DNA from: DASQFI01 sp035633215 | GTDB lineage: Bacteria; Acidobacteriota; Vicinamibacteria; Vicinamibacterales; SCN-69-37 | Reading direction: 5' to 3' | DNA length: 28,479 nt | Assembly: GCA_035633215.1 (NCBI GenBank) | Contig: DASQFI010000006.1 | Span: 1 to 28,479 of the forward strand | Part shown: one piece after another, positions 1 through 8,828 of the stretch | How the letters are laid out: each line of letters opens with the position of its first letter | Position numbering within the stretch: position 1 is the stretch's first letter | Notes under the pieces: generated by a model | Databases searched by the model: none | What the model saw: only the letters and a program-made list of their open reading frames with translations | Told to the model about the DNA's origin: nothing | Program-made: the position numbers and the translations under genes

Positions 1-1
1 T

Positions 2-184
2 CGCGGGCGCGCCGTCGCGCTCCTGATCCCGTTGCCCGCGAACGCGACGACTGTAGACCGGCTGGTTTCCACCGGACGGGCCGTCGCGGCCACACGCGAT
101 CTCGTCTCGCTCGGCAGGCCCACCGCCCGGACGAAAACGTCTGTGTCAAAGGCGCTGCGTGACATCCGGGACGACCGCCGGTGA
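2..184 (+). CDS. Phd/YefM-like antitoxin, 3' part only (cut by window edge)
   Basis: The frame is open from the first complete codon and ends at TGA 182-184, giving about 60 residues. The visible part reads like the C-terminal half of a Phd/YefM-type antitoxin: a hydrophobic strand (VALLIPLP), then VDRLVSTGRAVAATRDL, then a basic tail ending in LRDIRDDRR. The VapC toxin starts inside its stop codon (GTGA, 181-184), the usual antitoxin-toxin order with translational coupling. In such pairs the antitoxin binds and masks the PIN toxin and usually represses the operon through its N-terminal DNA-binding half, which lies outside the window. The family call rests on a short segment plus the neighbour. 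Confidence 0.62.
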   Translation, partial: RGRAVALLIPLPANATTVDRLVSTGRAVAATRDLVSLGRPTARTKTSVSKALRDIRDDRR

Positions 185-600
185 GTTTCCTGCCCGCCTA
201 TTTCGATACCTCGGCGATTGTCAAGCTCGTCGTCCTCGAGCCGGAGTCGGATGCGCTCATTCAGGCGCTCGCCCGGTGGCCCGATCGCGTCACGTCCGCT
301 CTGGCTCGAGTTGAAGTGCACCGGGCGCTGTGGCGCGCGGGGGCGTCGCGAGCCGTTCATGCGCGCGCCGATGCGGTGCTCGCGGCGCTTGTGCTCGTTC
401 GACCCGATGAACCGGTTCTGTCGGAGGCGGCGTCGTTCAGGGATCCGCAACTGCGCGCGCTTGATGCCATCCACCTGGCCACGGCGCTCACGCTCGGCGA
501 TGATCCGGAAGTTTTCATCACCTACGACGCCAGGCTTGCGCGGGCTGCCGGCCAGCTGCGCCTGACCGTGCAGCATCCGGGCGTCGATCGGCTCAGCTAG
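181..600 (+). CDS. vapC: VapC-family PIN-domain ribonuclease toxin
   Basis: A 139-residue PIN domain of typical VapC length. The acidic metal-binding residues are in place: D9 in FDTSAIVKL, E45 in ARVEVHRAL, D95 in ALDAIHLATAL and D116 in ITYDARL. VapC toxins are Mg-dependent endoribonucleases that cut tRNA or rRNA and stop growth when the antitoxin is lost. The GTG start at 181 overlaps the antitoxin stop by 4 nt and leaves room only for the short residues before D9, so the start is well supported. It is a stand-alone module unrelated to the sugar genes downstream. The RNA target cannot be read from the sequence. Confidence 0.9.
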   Translation: MSFLPAYFDTSAIVKLVVLEPESDALIQALARWPDRVTSALARVEVHRALWRAGASRAVHARADAVLAALVLVRPDEPVLSEAASFRDPQLRALDAIHLATALTLGDDPEVFITYDARLARAAGQLRLTVQHPGVDRLS

Positions 601-634
601 GGCCGGTTGCAGGCCTTTCAGGCGCTGAAAGACT

Positions 635-1553
635 TCACCGCCTGACGACGCGCAACACTTCGAAGAGCACCCTGCCCGTCCGGTACTGCCCGACCTGGAG
701 CGGACCGGACTTCAGTGTGAGCTCGTTGCCATTGAAGATCGTTGCCTGACTGTCGTTGGGGAACATCTTGAACTCCTCGCCAATCAACAGCGCATCGCAC
801 GACCCTGAGGTGCTCTTCGTCCAGCTGCCCCTGGCCTGTGAGACCTTGACGTATCCGCCGCGATTGCCTTCGTAGACCTCGAGCTCGACATTCATCGGAC
901 CCGCACCGGCCACGGTGATTGAGCACAATTTCGATTCGCCGCCGACGCCGTCACGAACGTCGCACAGGTCGAGATCGGCCGTGAACTGCAGGACGCCCCG
1001 GTAACTGATGTCCTCGTCGGCGCGCACCTTGTCGAGGCCGGACACGAGGCCCGTGAGCTCGACCCGGCCGTTGTTTCGCACCGGGCACCCCTTGGCGCTT
1101 TCGGAGCGACCCCGTAAAGCCGACAAAGCTGAACCGCACTTCGTAGACGGCGGGCCCGCCCTGGGAATCATCATTCACGATCGTGACCTTTGACGCGCCG
1201 GCCGCCATCGTCACTCCCGAAGCCGGACCAAGGACGACGTCGAACGACTCGTCGGGCTCAGTCGCGGTGTCGCCGATGATCGTGACCGTGATCCTCTTGC
1301 TGATTTGCCCGGGCATGATGCTGAGAGAGCCGTTGGCCGCGACGTAGTCGGTACCCGCGGCCGCGGTGCCGTCGTTCGTCGCATAAGGCACGGTGAGGGC
1401 GGCTGTCGGTGCCTGCGACAGGATGACCATGAGGTCCACCGTCCGCTGACCGGAGTCGCCTTCGACAACATGGACGTCTCCGACGGCCACCACCGGCTGG
1501 GCGCTGGCGGGCGAAGCGATCAGGACAACCAATGGCACGATCGAGAGAGGCAC
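635..1553 (-). CDS. Exported Calx-beta domain protein with an apparent 1-nt frameshift
   Basis: Two overlapping frames make one protein of about 305 residues. The N-terminal frame (from GTG 1553) has a signal peptide (VVLIASPASAQ, cleavage near residue 18), then a Calx-beta domain at about residues 22-127 with VEGDSGQRTVDL, GTDYVAANGSL and ATEPDESFDVVL. It runs into nonsense after FSFVGFTG. The C-terminal frame continues the protein with SAKGCPVRNNGRVELTGLV down to TGA at 635. Dropping one G from the four-G run on this strand (1110-1113) joins them. The joined C-terminal region resembles the exported protein at 24543-25208 (CPxxxNG, ISYRG, LxxC). Function is unknown; Calx-beta folds often bind calcium or act in adhesion. 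A sequencing error is as likely as a true mutation. Confidence 0.7.
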
Positions 1554-1584
1554 GCTTGCATGAGCTGGGGGCGGTCATGTGGTT

Positions 1585-1589
1585 CCTCC
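1585..1589 (-). promoter_or_regulatory. Strong Shine-Dalgarno (GGAGG) upstream of the Calx-beta gene
   Basis: GGAGG lies 6 nt before an ATG at 1578 that is out of frame with the signal peptide frame starting at GTG 1553. The GTG itself has no good ribosome binding site. Removing one base from the five-C run (1567-1571, minus strand) would fuse ATG 1578 to the signal peptide frame. The real start is therefore probably ATG 1578 with a second homopolymer indel. Confidence 0.5.
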
Positions 1590-1671
1590 GGCCGTGGATG
1601 ATAAGACCTCGGGTGGCTTTTTTCACAGAACCTCAAAAGACACCCGAGGTCCTGGTCTAGACTGATGCGCC

Positions 1672-1860
1672 CCTGATCCCGCTCGCTCCAGGTACGCGAC
1701 TCGGCCACTACGAAGTACTCGCCCCGCTCGGCGCGGGCGGCCCTCGCGTCGCTCAACCATCCCAACATCGCCGCGATCTACGGCATCGAGGGCCAGTCGA
1801 CACCAGCGCTGGTGCCTGGCCGCCCGACGGGCAATGGATCGTCATGACAGTGGAGGCGAC
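1672..1860 (+). pseudogene. Collapsed serine/threonine protein kinase (TolB/WD40-linked type) remnant
   Basis: Three pieces of a kinase survive in order. Positions 1672-1740 encode the N-lobe start (PLAPGTRLGHYEVLAPLGAGG). About 1738-1797, in another frame, encodes ALASLNHPNIAAIYGIEG, the segment after helix C. Positions 1817-1860 encode WPPDGQWIVMTVEA, resembling a TolB/WD40-like propeller blade from the sensor region of such kinases. The whole catalytic core between these pieces is missing, including the ATP-binding lysine, HRD and DFG. The first join lies in a GCGGGC-type repeat, consistent with deletion at microhomology. No start codon serves the first piece. The rest of 1590-1998 shows no gene. 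Confidence 0.72.
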
Positions 1861-1998
1861 CAACAGACCAGATGCACTGACAAGCCCTCGCAAAGTGGGC
1901 GGCGCCCGCGGCGCAGCTCGCGGCGCCCCGCGCCAGCGACAGGAGCAGCGAAGAATGCTAGATTGCTGGCCTTGACGCGGTCGCTCAGTGGGTGATGC

Positions 1999-3117
1999 AT
2001 GAACATCGGTGTCAGCGCCTGGAGACTGTACGGACAACGTCTGGGGATAGGGCGGTACATCGAGTACCTCCTCAAGTACTGGAACGTGATGCTCGCGCCG
2101 AGCGATCGGGTGACGCTTTACGTGCACGAACCATTCGACCCCTCAGCGCTCAACCTGTCCGACGCCTTCACCACGCGACTCGTTCGTCCGAAATTGACGA
2201 ACGCGCTCTGGGAGAATCTGCTGCTGCCGCGCGCTGCCGCCGACGTCGACGTCCTCCTGGGTCCCAGCTACACCCTTCCAGTCCTCTATCGCAGACCATC
2301 CGTGGTTGTGGTCCACAGTGTCGATGAAGGTCAGCCGGGCGCGCATGCCTGGTGGCACAAGCTCACGTACACCCAGAAGTATCGGCTGAGCGCCCGGCGC
2401 GCCGATAAGGTCATCGTGAGTTCACATTCAACGGCTGAGCGGGTCCATACGTTCTACGGAATCCCGCGCGACAGACTGGAGGTGATCTGGCATGGTGCCG
2501 ACGAGGCCTTCAAGCCGATCGAGGACGAGGAACTCCTGCGTCAGACGCGGATACGGTATTTCGGCGACAACCGACCGTACATCCTTTTCGTCGGAGGCCT
2601 GTCCACACGCCGAAATGTGCCGATGCTGATGGAGGCGTTCAGCCGATTGCGGAGACGGGACAAGATTCCGCACGGCCTCTTGCTGGTGGGATCCAACCGA
2701 GGCCACATCCCACTGGCGGAACTCACGGCCCGCTTAGACCTTGCCGGTAGCGTGGTTCAAACGGATGGCGCCTTCCGCGAACACCGCGAGCTCGTCTCCA
2801 TCTACAATGCCGCGGATCTCTTCGTCCTCCCGTCCGCGTCGGAAGGGTTCTCGCTCACCCTCGCGGAGGCGTTGAGTTGTGGAACGCCGGTAGTCACCGT
2901 CAATCGCGCGTCGTTGGGTGAAGTGGCCTACGGGTACGCGATGACGATCGAAGATCCTGATCTCGAGGCCCTCAGTGATGCCATGCGCCGCGTCTTGACC
3001 GATCCCGACCTCAGGCGGACCCTGCGACTGAAGGGCCTCGAGCGTGCTCGCGACCTCCGGTGGGACCGGACAGCCCGGCGCACGTTGGACGTGCTCCGTG
3101 AGGCCGCCGCCCAATAG
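1999..3117 (+). CDS. GT4-family glycosyltransferase (mannosyltransferase-like)
   Basis: A 372-residue GT-B fold enzyme of normal family length. The N-terminal domain starts MNIGVSAWRL with the glycine-rich GQRLGIGRYIEYLL acceptor-side loop. The C-terminal donor domain has ILFVGGLSTRRNVPMLMEAF (about 195-214), followed by the EX7E signature SEGFSLTLAEALSCGTPVV with E282 and E290. Retaining GT4 enzymes transfer sugars from nucleotide donors to lipid-linked glycans at the cytoplasmic face of the membrane. It opens the polysaccharide locus, 41 nt before the flippase gene on the same strand. Donor and linkage cannot be read from sequence. Confidence 0.88.
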   Translation: MNIGVSAWRLYGQRLGIGRYIEYLLKYWNVMLAPSDRVTLYVHEPFDPSALNLSDAFTTRLVRPKLTNALWENLLLPRAAADVDVLLGPSYTLPVLYRRPSVVVVHSVDEGQPGAHAWWHKLTYTQKYRLSARRADKVIVSSHSTAERVHTFYGIPRDRLEVIWHGADEAFKPIEDEELLRQTRIRYFGDNRPYILFVGGLSTRRNVPMLMEAFSRLRRRDKIPHGLLLVGSNRGHIPLAELTARLDLAGSVVQTDGAFREHRELVSIYNAADLFVLPSASEGFSLTLAEALSCGTPVVTVNRASLGEVAYGYAMTIEDPDLEALSDAMRRVLTDPDLRRTLRLKGLERARDLRWDRTARRTLDVLREAAAQ

Positions 3118-3158
3118 CACTCCGTCGTTTCCTGAGTGGGATGCAGTGACATGCGACC

Positions 3159-4631
3159 GTGGCTTTCACGTCGTCGTCAGGTGACAACGGCACTGGACTT
3201 GCCACTCTCGTGAGCGAGCCTCAGTCGGGCGTTGTTCCGGTTACCTCACACCGCGGAATTCTGACCGGTGTCGCTGCCCTCGCCGGCGGCGAGATTGGTG
3301 GACGCCTCGTCGCATTTGCGGCCACCGCGTGGCTCACGCGCAAGTTGGGTCCGGACGGGTTCGGCATTATTGGCTTCGCCACCGCCATCTCGGCATATCT
3401 GCTCCTCGCCACGACCACCGGGTTCAACGACATCGGCACGCGCGACGTGGCGCGGCATCCCGATCGGGCCGTGACCATTGCCGCCAGCGCCATCGCCGTC
3501 AGACTGCTGATGGGGCTCGCCGGACTCGCACTGCTGGGGGTCGTGGCCCTCCTGCTGCCGAAGGCACCGGTCGTCAAGGCCGTGATCGTGCTGTCCGGAC
3601 TGTCATTTCTCTCTCAGGCGATCGACATCTCATGGGTCTTGCGGGGCCTCGAACGGAACGTGCGCGTCGGCGCGATGAACATCGCCACGCAACTGCTTTA
3701 CGCCGCCGGCATTCTGGCATTCGTCGACGGCCCTGAAGATGTCATTCGCGTGCCGATCATTCAGTTCGGGAGCGAGCTCGCGGCAGGCTGTTGGCTGTGC
3801 GTCGGTCTGTTCGGTCGCAGAATACCGCGCGCGTCGTTGCGCGAGGGTCTCGGCATCCTGAAGGCTTCGGGCTTCGTCACCGCATCGCGACTGATGCGCG
3901 TCGTGATCCTGACCAGCGGCCTCATCACGCTGGGGCTGGTCGCTGGAGAGGCAGCCACCGGCGTGTTCGCAGCAGCTTACCGTTTCTGCTTTCTCCTGAT
4001 CGCGATCGCGGCAGCCGTGAACAACGCCTTTCTCCCGTCGGTTGCGCGCGCCGCCGATCACGGGGCCAACGCCCTGCGCGATGTGATCCGGTCCGCCGTC
4101 CGGATCATGGCGACGATCGCCGCGCCGATCGTTCTCGGCGGCGCCGTGACAGCTGGGCCACTCCTTCGCCTGTTGTTCGGACCCAGCTTCGAGCTCGGCG
4201 CGCAGGCGTTTCAGATCCTGCTCATCAGCTGCGGGTTTCTTTTCGCCCATGCCACGGTCCACAACATTCTCCTGGCGGTGCATCGGACGAACGTGGAGAC
4301 GGTCCTCTTCTTCGTTGCCGCCCTCGTCGCCCTGATGTTGAATGTGACGTTGATCCCGAGACATGGCATCGTCGGCGCTGCCGTGGCGGCTCTGGCCGCG
4401 GAGGCCTTGATTGCAGTGGTGGGTTGGGTGTACGTCAAGACGCTCGGCGTCGCGCCTGGGTGGCGCCCGTTGGTGCCTCCGGCGGTGTCGGCCGGCGTCA
4501 TGGTTGCCGTACTTATCGCCCTGGGCGGCTTCCCAACGCTCTTGCAAATCCCGCTGGGAGCACTCGTGTACGGGGTGATGCTCGTTCTGACCGGAGGCGT
4601 TCGGCGCGTTTGGGGCCCTCATTCCGCGTAG
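3159..4631 (+). CDS. Wzx-like polysaccharide flippase (MOP superfamily)
   Basis: A 490-residue protein made almost entirely of hydrophobic helices, as expected of a 12-14 TM MOP-family exporter. The N-terminal pattern (GGEIGGRLVAFAATAWLTRKLGPDGFGIIGFA) and the later WVLRGLERN and AAAYRFCFLLIAIAAAVNNAFLPS segments are typical of O-antigen/polysaccharide translocases. It should flip undecaprenyl-linked repeat units across the inner membrane for a Wzy-type pathway. The GTG start at 3159 gives about 32 residues before the first helix; a later GTG at 3210 is a possible alternative. Its 3' end overlaps the convergent SDR gene by 13 nt. Substrate specificity is unknown. Confidence 0.86.
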   Translation: MAFTSSSGDNGTGLATLVSEPQSGVVPVTSHRGILTGVAALAGGEIGGRLVAFAATAWLTRKLGPDGFGIIGFATAISAYLLLATTTGFNDIGTRDVARHPDRAVTIAASAIAVRLLMGLAGLALLGVVALLLPKAPVVKAVIVLSGLSFLSQAIDISWVLRGLERNVRVGAMNIATQLLYAAGILAFVDGPEDVIRVPIIQFGSELAAGCWLCVGLFGRRIPRASLREGLGILKASGFVTASRLMRVVILTSGLITLGLVAGEAATGVFAAAYRFCFLLIAIAAAVNNAFLPSVARAADHGANALRDVIRSAVRIMATIAAPIVLGGAVTAGPLLRLLFGPSFELGAQAFQILLISCGFLFAHATVHNILLAVHRTNVETVLFFVAALVALMLNVTLIPRHGIVGAAVAALAAEALIAVVGWVYVKTLGVAPGWRPLVPPAVSAGVMVAVLIALGGFPTLLQIPLGALVYGVMLVLTGGVRRVWGPHSA

Positions 4632-5566
4632 ACGTCCGGGTACGTTTTCAGGCCATGTTTCAGCCAGTCGATCGTCAAGCGGAGCCCTTCGTCGAGTGGC
4701 GTCTCGGCCCGCCAGTCGAGCGTCCGCGCGGCCAGATCGGGATTGCCTGAACTCGTCCACATCTCCGTGGGGCTGTGCGGGCGCGCGCCAAAACTGGGCG
4801 TCACGCGGCACCCGGTCAGTTCGACAATGCGGAGGACCATCTCGCGGACTGCGGTTTCGCGGCCGGAACAGATGTTAAAGACCCCCCCGCTCGCCTCTGG
4901 GACGGTGGCCGCGGCCAGGAACGCCCGCACGACATCGTCGATGTAGACGTAGTCACGGACTTGTCGTCCGTCTGTGATGTTGATCGGCTGCTCCTGGAGT
5001 GCGCGCAGCACGCAATGCGGCACCAGTCGGTACGGAGATTCGAAGGGGCCGAAGACCGAGAACGGTCGTAGTGTCACGGAAGACAATCCGGCCCGCTGGC
5101 TGAACGCATGGACCAGAAGAGTGGCGCTGGCCTTCGTGGCGCCGTATTCTGCGTTCGGGTGCGGCGCCTGGCTCTCGGCAACGCGCACCGCCGGCCCGTA
5201 TTCGCCACTCGATCCGGCGTGCACGAGCCGCTTCACGCGAAGCCGATCGGCGAGTTGGAGCACGGCGCACGTGCCATGGACGTTCGTGTCGAGCATCTGC
5301 GCCACGTCGTGGACTCGCTGATCGACGGCCGCCGCCGCCAAATGGTAGATGACGTCGATGTCCGCGACGTCGGTGCGATTCGGTAGCTCCTTGACGTCGC
5401 ATCGCACGGTCGCGATTCTCGGTTCGAGGTCGCGCAGCCGCCAGGCATTCGTCGTCGGTCGAACGACGGCGATGATGTCGGAGCCTTCCCCCAGCAAACG
5501 GCGCACGAGGTTGGCGCCAATGAAACCCGCGGCGCCTGTCACGAGAACCCTCGCATCGGCAAGCAT
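4619..5566 (-). CDS. NAD-dependent epimerase/dehydratase (extended SDR), last gene of the CDP-sugar operon
   Basis: An extended short-chain dehydrogenase with a Rossmann TGAAGFIG motif at the N-terminus, NVHGT, a GSSGEYG serine region and the YGATK catalytic Tyr/Lys pair, then VFGPFESPYRLVP and RDYVYIDDVVRAFL. ATG 5566 gives about 315 residues. A TTG at 5584, overlapping the upstream stop by 8 nt, is an alternative start, but neither has a clear Shine-Dalgarno. Being last in the rfbFGH operon, it is a candidate 4-keto reductase or epimerase finishing the CDP-dideoxyhexose, in the position of an RfbJ/paratose-synthase-like step. It could equally be a sugar epimerase for another residue of the repeat unit. 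Role is inferred from context. Confidence 0.82.
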   Translation of the reverse strand: MLADARVLVTGAAGFIGANLVRRLLGEGSDIIAVVRPTTNAWRLRDLEPRIATVRCDVKELPNRTDVADIDVIYHLAAAAVDQRVHDVAQMLDTNVHGTCAVLQLADRLRVKRLVHAGSSGEYGPAVRVAESQAPHPNAEYGATKASATLLVHAFSQRAGLSSVTLRPFSVFGPFESPYRLVPHCVLRALQEQPINITDGRQVRDYVYIDDVVRAFLAAATVPEASGGVFNICSGRETAVREMVLRIVELTGCRVTPSFGARPHSPTEMWTSSGNPDLAARTLDWRAETPLDEGLRLTIDWLKHGLKTYPDVYAE

Positions 5567-5576
5567 GCGCGACTCG

Positions 5577-6629
5577 CTACTCAAGCAGGTCGAGCATCGA
5601 TCGGTCGTAGGGCCGGAGCGCGCGCCCGCTCCTGAAACGCGTCACGAGATCGGGATTCGCGATGAGCCAGCGGCCGTACGTGACGAGATCGATCAACCCC
5701 GCGTCGAGCTCGGTCTGCGCCTGATCGACCGGCAGCGAGGCGCCGCCAACCAGGAGGTGCGGCCACAACGGCCGCACCTGACGAATCACTCGACCCGCCG
5801 TCTCGAAGTAGTCCGCCCGGGCGCCACTGATGTCGAGCATCCTCAGGCCGATCCGGTCGAAGGCCGGAACGAGGTAGCGAATCATGTCGTCGAGATCGGG
5901 CCAATCGTAGACGTCCTGCATGAATCGAGAAGGTGAAATCCGGGCCATCACCCGAGTCGGGCCACACTCGTCAAGCACCGCTCGCGTCAGCTCAAGGCCA
6001 AAGCGGCACCGATTCTCGACGCTGCCGCCGTACGCGTCCTCACGGTCGTTCACCCGCGCGTCGAAGAACTGGTCGGGCAGATAGCCGTGAGCGAGGTGCA
6101 GCTCGACGCCGTCGAAACCGGCGCGCATGGCGTTGCCGGCCGCGTGCCGGAACATCTCATAGATCGCCGGCAGTTCGTCAATGCGGAGCCGACGAGGCAC
6201 GCCATAGGGCTTGCCGTTCTGCGTACTGATGCCCTGCGCGGCGCGGTCAGTCGCGCTCACGGGGTCGCGCCCGCCAAGAAACTCCTGGTGCGAGATCCGG
6301 CCACAGTGCCAGAGCTGACAGAAAATCCGTGCCCCTTCTGCGCGCACCCGATCCGTGACCTGCCGCCAACTGTCCGTCTGCTCCTCGTCAAAAATGTAGG
6401 GCACACTCCGATAGCCGTCGCCGGTCGGATGAACGATCGTGCCCTCGGTGAGGATGAGTCCGACGCCATGTGCGGCTCGACGAGCGTAGTAGTCGGCCAT
6501 CGCCGGCGTGGCGCAATGACGCGCGTCGGCGAAGTTTCGGGTCATCGCGGTCATCACGACGCGACTTTGCAGATGGCCAAGAATCGGCGCGGTCCACGAG
6601 GCGTGGAGCCGGCCAGCGGCGCCCGACAT
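5577..6629 (-). CDS. Old Yellow Enzyme-type NADH:flavin oxidoreductase
   Basis: A 350-residue TIM-barrel FMN enzyme with the OYE signatures in order: VVMTAMTR (24-31), MADYYARRA, GLILTEGT (57-64), QLWHCGRISH (105-114), FDGVELHLAHGYLPDQFF with the substrate-binding pair H178/H181, and DAYGGSVENRCRF. It is the short form, with no C-terminal 4Fe-4S or FAD domain. OYEs reduce activated C=C bonds with NAD(P)H. The start codon shares one base with the stop of the RmlD-like SDR (TGATG), so it is translationally coupled to the CDP-sugar genes. An OYE is unexpected there; it may act on an unsaturated sugar intermediate. The enzyme family is sure, the substrate is not. Confidence 0.9.
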   Translation of the reverse strand: MSGAAGRLHASWTAPILGHLQSRVVMTAMTRNFADARHCATPAMADYYARRAAHGVGLILTEGTIVHPTGDGYRSVPYIFDEEQTDSWRQVTDRVRAEGARIFCQLWHCGRISHQEFLGGRDPVSATDRAAQGISTQNGKPYGVPRRLRIDELPAIYEMFRHAAGNAMRAGFDGVELHLAHGYLPDQFFDARVNDREDAYGGSVENRCRFGLELTRAVLDECGPTRVMARISPSRFMQDVYDWPDLDDMIRYLVPAFDRIGLRMLDISGARADYFETAGRVIRQVRPLWPHLLVGGASLPVDQAQTELDAGLIDLVTYGRWLIANPDLVTRFRSGRALRPYDRSMLDLLE

Positions 6630-7591
6630 CAGCGCCCCTGCAGGGCCGCCCGCGCGCGCTCGCGGAAAAACAGCGTTTCGAGGTACTCGCGCAGCGCCGA
6701 GCGCCAGTCGCGCTGCCGATCGAGTCCTTCATCGGCAAGCCGCCGGTTGGCCGTGACCATACGAGTGGGTCGGGGGGCAATCTCGAGTGCCGGTTCGGGT
6801 GCGGGTCGTTTCTCGATGCGCATGCGATCGCGCAGGCCGAGGTCGTCCACGCACGCGCACGCGACGTCGTAGAAGCTCGCTTCGCCGTGTGCCCCCATGT
6901 GATACACACCCTGGCGGCCCAGGGCGGCGAGCAGGAGAACGTTCGCTGCGAGATCGCGGGTGTAGGTCGGCTGCCAGATGCGCGTGCCCACGACGTTCCC
7001 GCGCTCGCCACGGCCCACGGCGTCGAAGAGCCAGCGCGTGAAGCTCCCGACGAAGTTCTTGTCCACCGCCCCACCCCCAAAAAAGCCGGCCATGCGAATC
7101 ACCAGGCTGTCCGGCCGCGCGGCGAGGAGGCGCTGTTCGGCCGCCAGTTTCAGGCACCCGTACACGGACATTGGCGCGGGCTTCGTCGTTTCGGTCACAG
7201 GCAGTTCCCGGCCATCGAAGATGAAGACCGACTGTGGGTAAATCACCTGGGCGCTGCACGCGCGGGCGAGCTCGATGACATGCGCGGTCCCGTCGATGTG
7301 AACGGCCCGAGACCCGTCCGGATCCTGCTCGCAGCGGTCCGCCAGCGCATCGCCGGCACAATGGACGATGAAATCCGGCGCATAACCGCGGCAACGAAGG
7401 ACGGCCTCGCCATCGCGCACGTCGAGCGCCCGGCGATCCAGCGCCACCGCGCGACAGCCGGGCACGAGGCGCGCCAGGGCCTCTGTCACGGCACCGCCGA
7501 GCATCCCACCCGCTCCGGTGATGAGGATGCACGACCCGCGAAGCGAGGCAAGCTCGTGTGGCACCACTCGATTCGAGGCCGTCGGCGCCAT
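6629..7591 (-). CDS. RmlD-like sugar-nucleotide reductase (SDR)
   Basis: 320 residues with a Rossmann motif ILITGAGGMLGGAV near residues 23-36, CAGDALADRCEQDP and IYPQSVFIFDG strands, and the YGCLKLAAEQ Tyr/Lys active-site motif. The pattern and length resemble dTDP-4-dehydrorhamnose reductase (RmlD, about 300 residues), which reduces a 4-keto sugar with NAD(P)H. In this operon the likely substrate is a CDP-4-keto-3,6-dideoxyhexose, possibly after C-methylation. Its start and stop each share one base with the neighbouring genes (TGATG at 7591 and at 6629), indicating tight coupling. The first 17 or so residues before the Rossmann fold are an unexplained extension. Substrate is inferred. Confidence 0.83.
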   Translation of the reverse strand: MAPTASNRVVPHELASLRGSCILITGAGGMLGGAVTEALARLVPGCRAVALDRRALDVRDGEAVLRCRGYAPDFIVHCAGDALADRCEQDPDGSRAVHIDGTAHVIELARACSAQVIYPQSVFIFDGRELPVTETTKPAPMSVYGCLKLAAEQRLLAARPDSLVIRMAGFFGGGAVDKNFVGSFTRWLFDAVGRGERGNVVGTRIWQPTYTRDLAANVLLLAALGRQGVYHMGAHGEASFYDVACACVDDLGLRDRMRIEKRPAPEPALEIAPRPTRMVTANRRLADEGLDRQRDWRSALREYLETLFFRERARAALQGR

Positions 7592-8817
7592 CAGACCACG
7601 AGGGGGCGCGGGATCGGCAGGATGAAGCGTCCACCACCCCGCGCGTACTCGGCCTGCTGCGCCATGATCTCGTCAGCGAAGTTCCACGCCAGAATCAGCA
7701 GATAGTCGGGGCGTGTCTCCAGCACGCGGTCGGCCGGCACGACCGGAATGTGCATCCCCGGCGAGTACAGCCCGTGCTTGAGAGGATTGCGGTCAGCCAG
7801 AAACTCGAGGAGATCCGGACCGATGCCGTAATAGTTGAGCAGCGTGTTGCCTTTCGCAGGCGCGCCGTAACCCGCGAGGCGTTTGCCAGCCCGTTTCAGG
7901 TCATGCAGCAGAGCCATGAGCTCGGACCGGATCGTCTCCACGCGCTCCTTGAAGGCGATGTAGGTCGCCTTCTCGAACAGGCCGGCGTCGGCCTCGCCCC
8001 GAATCCACTCCGCGGCAACGGTCGACGAGACGCCGGATGTTCGACGGCGGCCGGACACGCGCATCGATCCGCCGTGGATCGGCAACCTCTCGACGTCCGT
8101 GACGACCATGTCGAAACGTGCCAACAGGTCCACGATCGACTTGACGCTGAATTCCGAGACGTGCTCGTGGTAGACCGTGTCGAACTCGTTCTTCTCGACG
8201 AGATCGACGGCGTGCGGCACCTCGATAATGAACGTCCCGCGGTCGTCCAGCAGCGCTGCCACACCCGACATGAACCCGTGGAGGTCGTCGATGTGATTGA
8301 ACGTGTTCGTCGTGGTGATGACGCGGGCCGCGCCATGCCGGGCTCGAACGTCGCGTGCCGTGTCGGACCCGAAGTACTCGTTCACCGTTTCTACGCCGCG
8401 CGCGCGGGCGAGCGCGGCGAGGTTCGTCGCGGGCTCAATCCCAAGGGCCCGCCACCCGAGCCGTGTGACGAAGCCGAGAAACAGCCCGTCGTTGCTGCCG
8501 ATATCGACGACCAGCCCATCAGGATCCTCGACGATCGGGCCGCAGATCCGGCGGGCGAATTCCTCGAAGTGACCGTGCATCGTCTCGGACGCTGACGGGA
8601 CGTACAGGTAATTGCGGAAGAAATCGGGCGGAATGCGATTCGGCACCTGAATGAGGCCGCAGGCCAGGCACACGTGCGTATCGAGCGGGCAGGAGAACTC
8701 CGGCTGATCGAGCTGATCGGCTCGCAGGAACGCATTGGCAGGTGGATGGGAGCCCAGCGGCAGGAACATGAAGAGGTGATCGCTCTTGCACGCGCGACAG
8801 GCGGACATCGTGCTCAT
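7591..8817 (-). CDS. Sugar C-methyltransferase (TylCIII/NovU-like, zinc-binding SAM enzyme)
   Basis: 408 residues in the three-part layout of sugar C-methyltransferases. An N-terminal zinc site has C7, C10, C50 and C53 (CRAC and CLAC). The SAM domain has VVDIGSNDGLFLGF (about 103-116) and the FDTVYHEHVSEFS catalytic-loop motif, followed by LPIHGGSMR. The C-terminal domain includes GYGAPAKGNTLLNYYGI and ends LPIPRPLVV. These enzymes methylate the carbon next to a 4-keto group on a nucleotide sugar. ATG 8817 is chosen because GAAGG lies 8 nt upstream and it starts just before the zinc site; the frame stays open upstream only as antisense-like sequence. Just after rfbH, it predicts a branched CDP-3,6-dideoxy sugar. 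Confidence 0.9.
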   Translation of the reverse strand: MSTMSACRACKSDHLFMFLPLGSHPPANAFLRADQLDQPEFSCPLDTHVCLACGLIQVPNRIPPDFFRNYLYVPSASETMHGHFEEFARRICGPIVEDPDGLVVDIGSNDGLFLGFVTRLGWRALGIEPATNLAALARARGVETVNEYFGSDTARDVRARHGAARVITTTNTFNHIDDLHGFMSGVAALLDDRGTFIIEVPHAVDLVEKNEFDTVYHEHVSEFSVKSIVDLLARFDMVVTDVERLPIHGGSMRVSGRRRTSGVSSTVAAEWIRGEADAGLFEKATYIAFKERVETIRSELMALLHDLKRAGKRLAGYGAPAKGNTLLNYYGIGPDLLEFLADRNPLKHGLYSPGMHIPVVPADRVLETRPDYLLILAWNFADEIMAQQAEYARGGGRFILPIPRPLVV

Positions 8818-8828
8818 GCGTTGGGCCT

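Noticed and set aside
3630..4811. 393-residue minus-strand frame opposite the flippase
   Set aside because: It is antisense to a clear membrane protein, rich in R, D, H and Q with no domain, as expected of a GC-rich shadow frame.
6470..7705. 411-residue plus-strand frame opposite the OYE and SDR genes
   Set aside because: It runs across the junction of two well supported minus-strand genes and has no recognisable motif.
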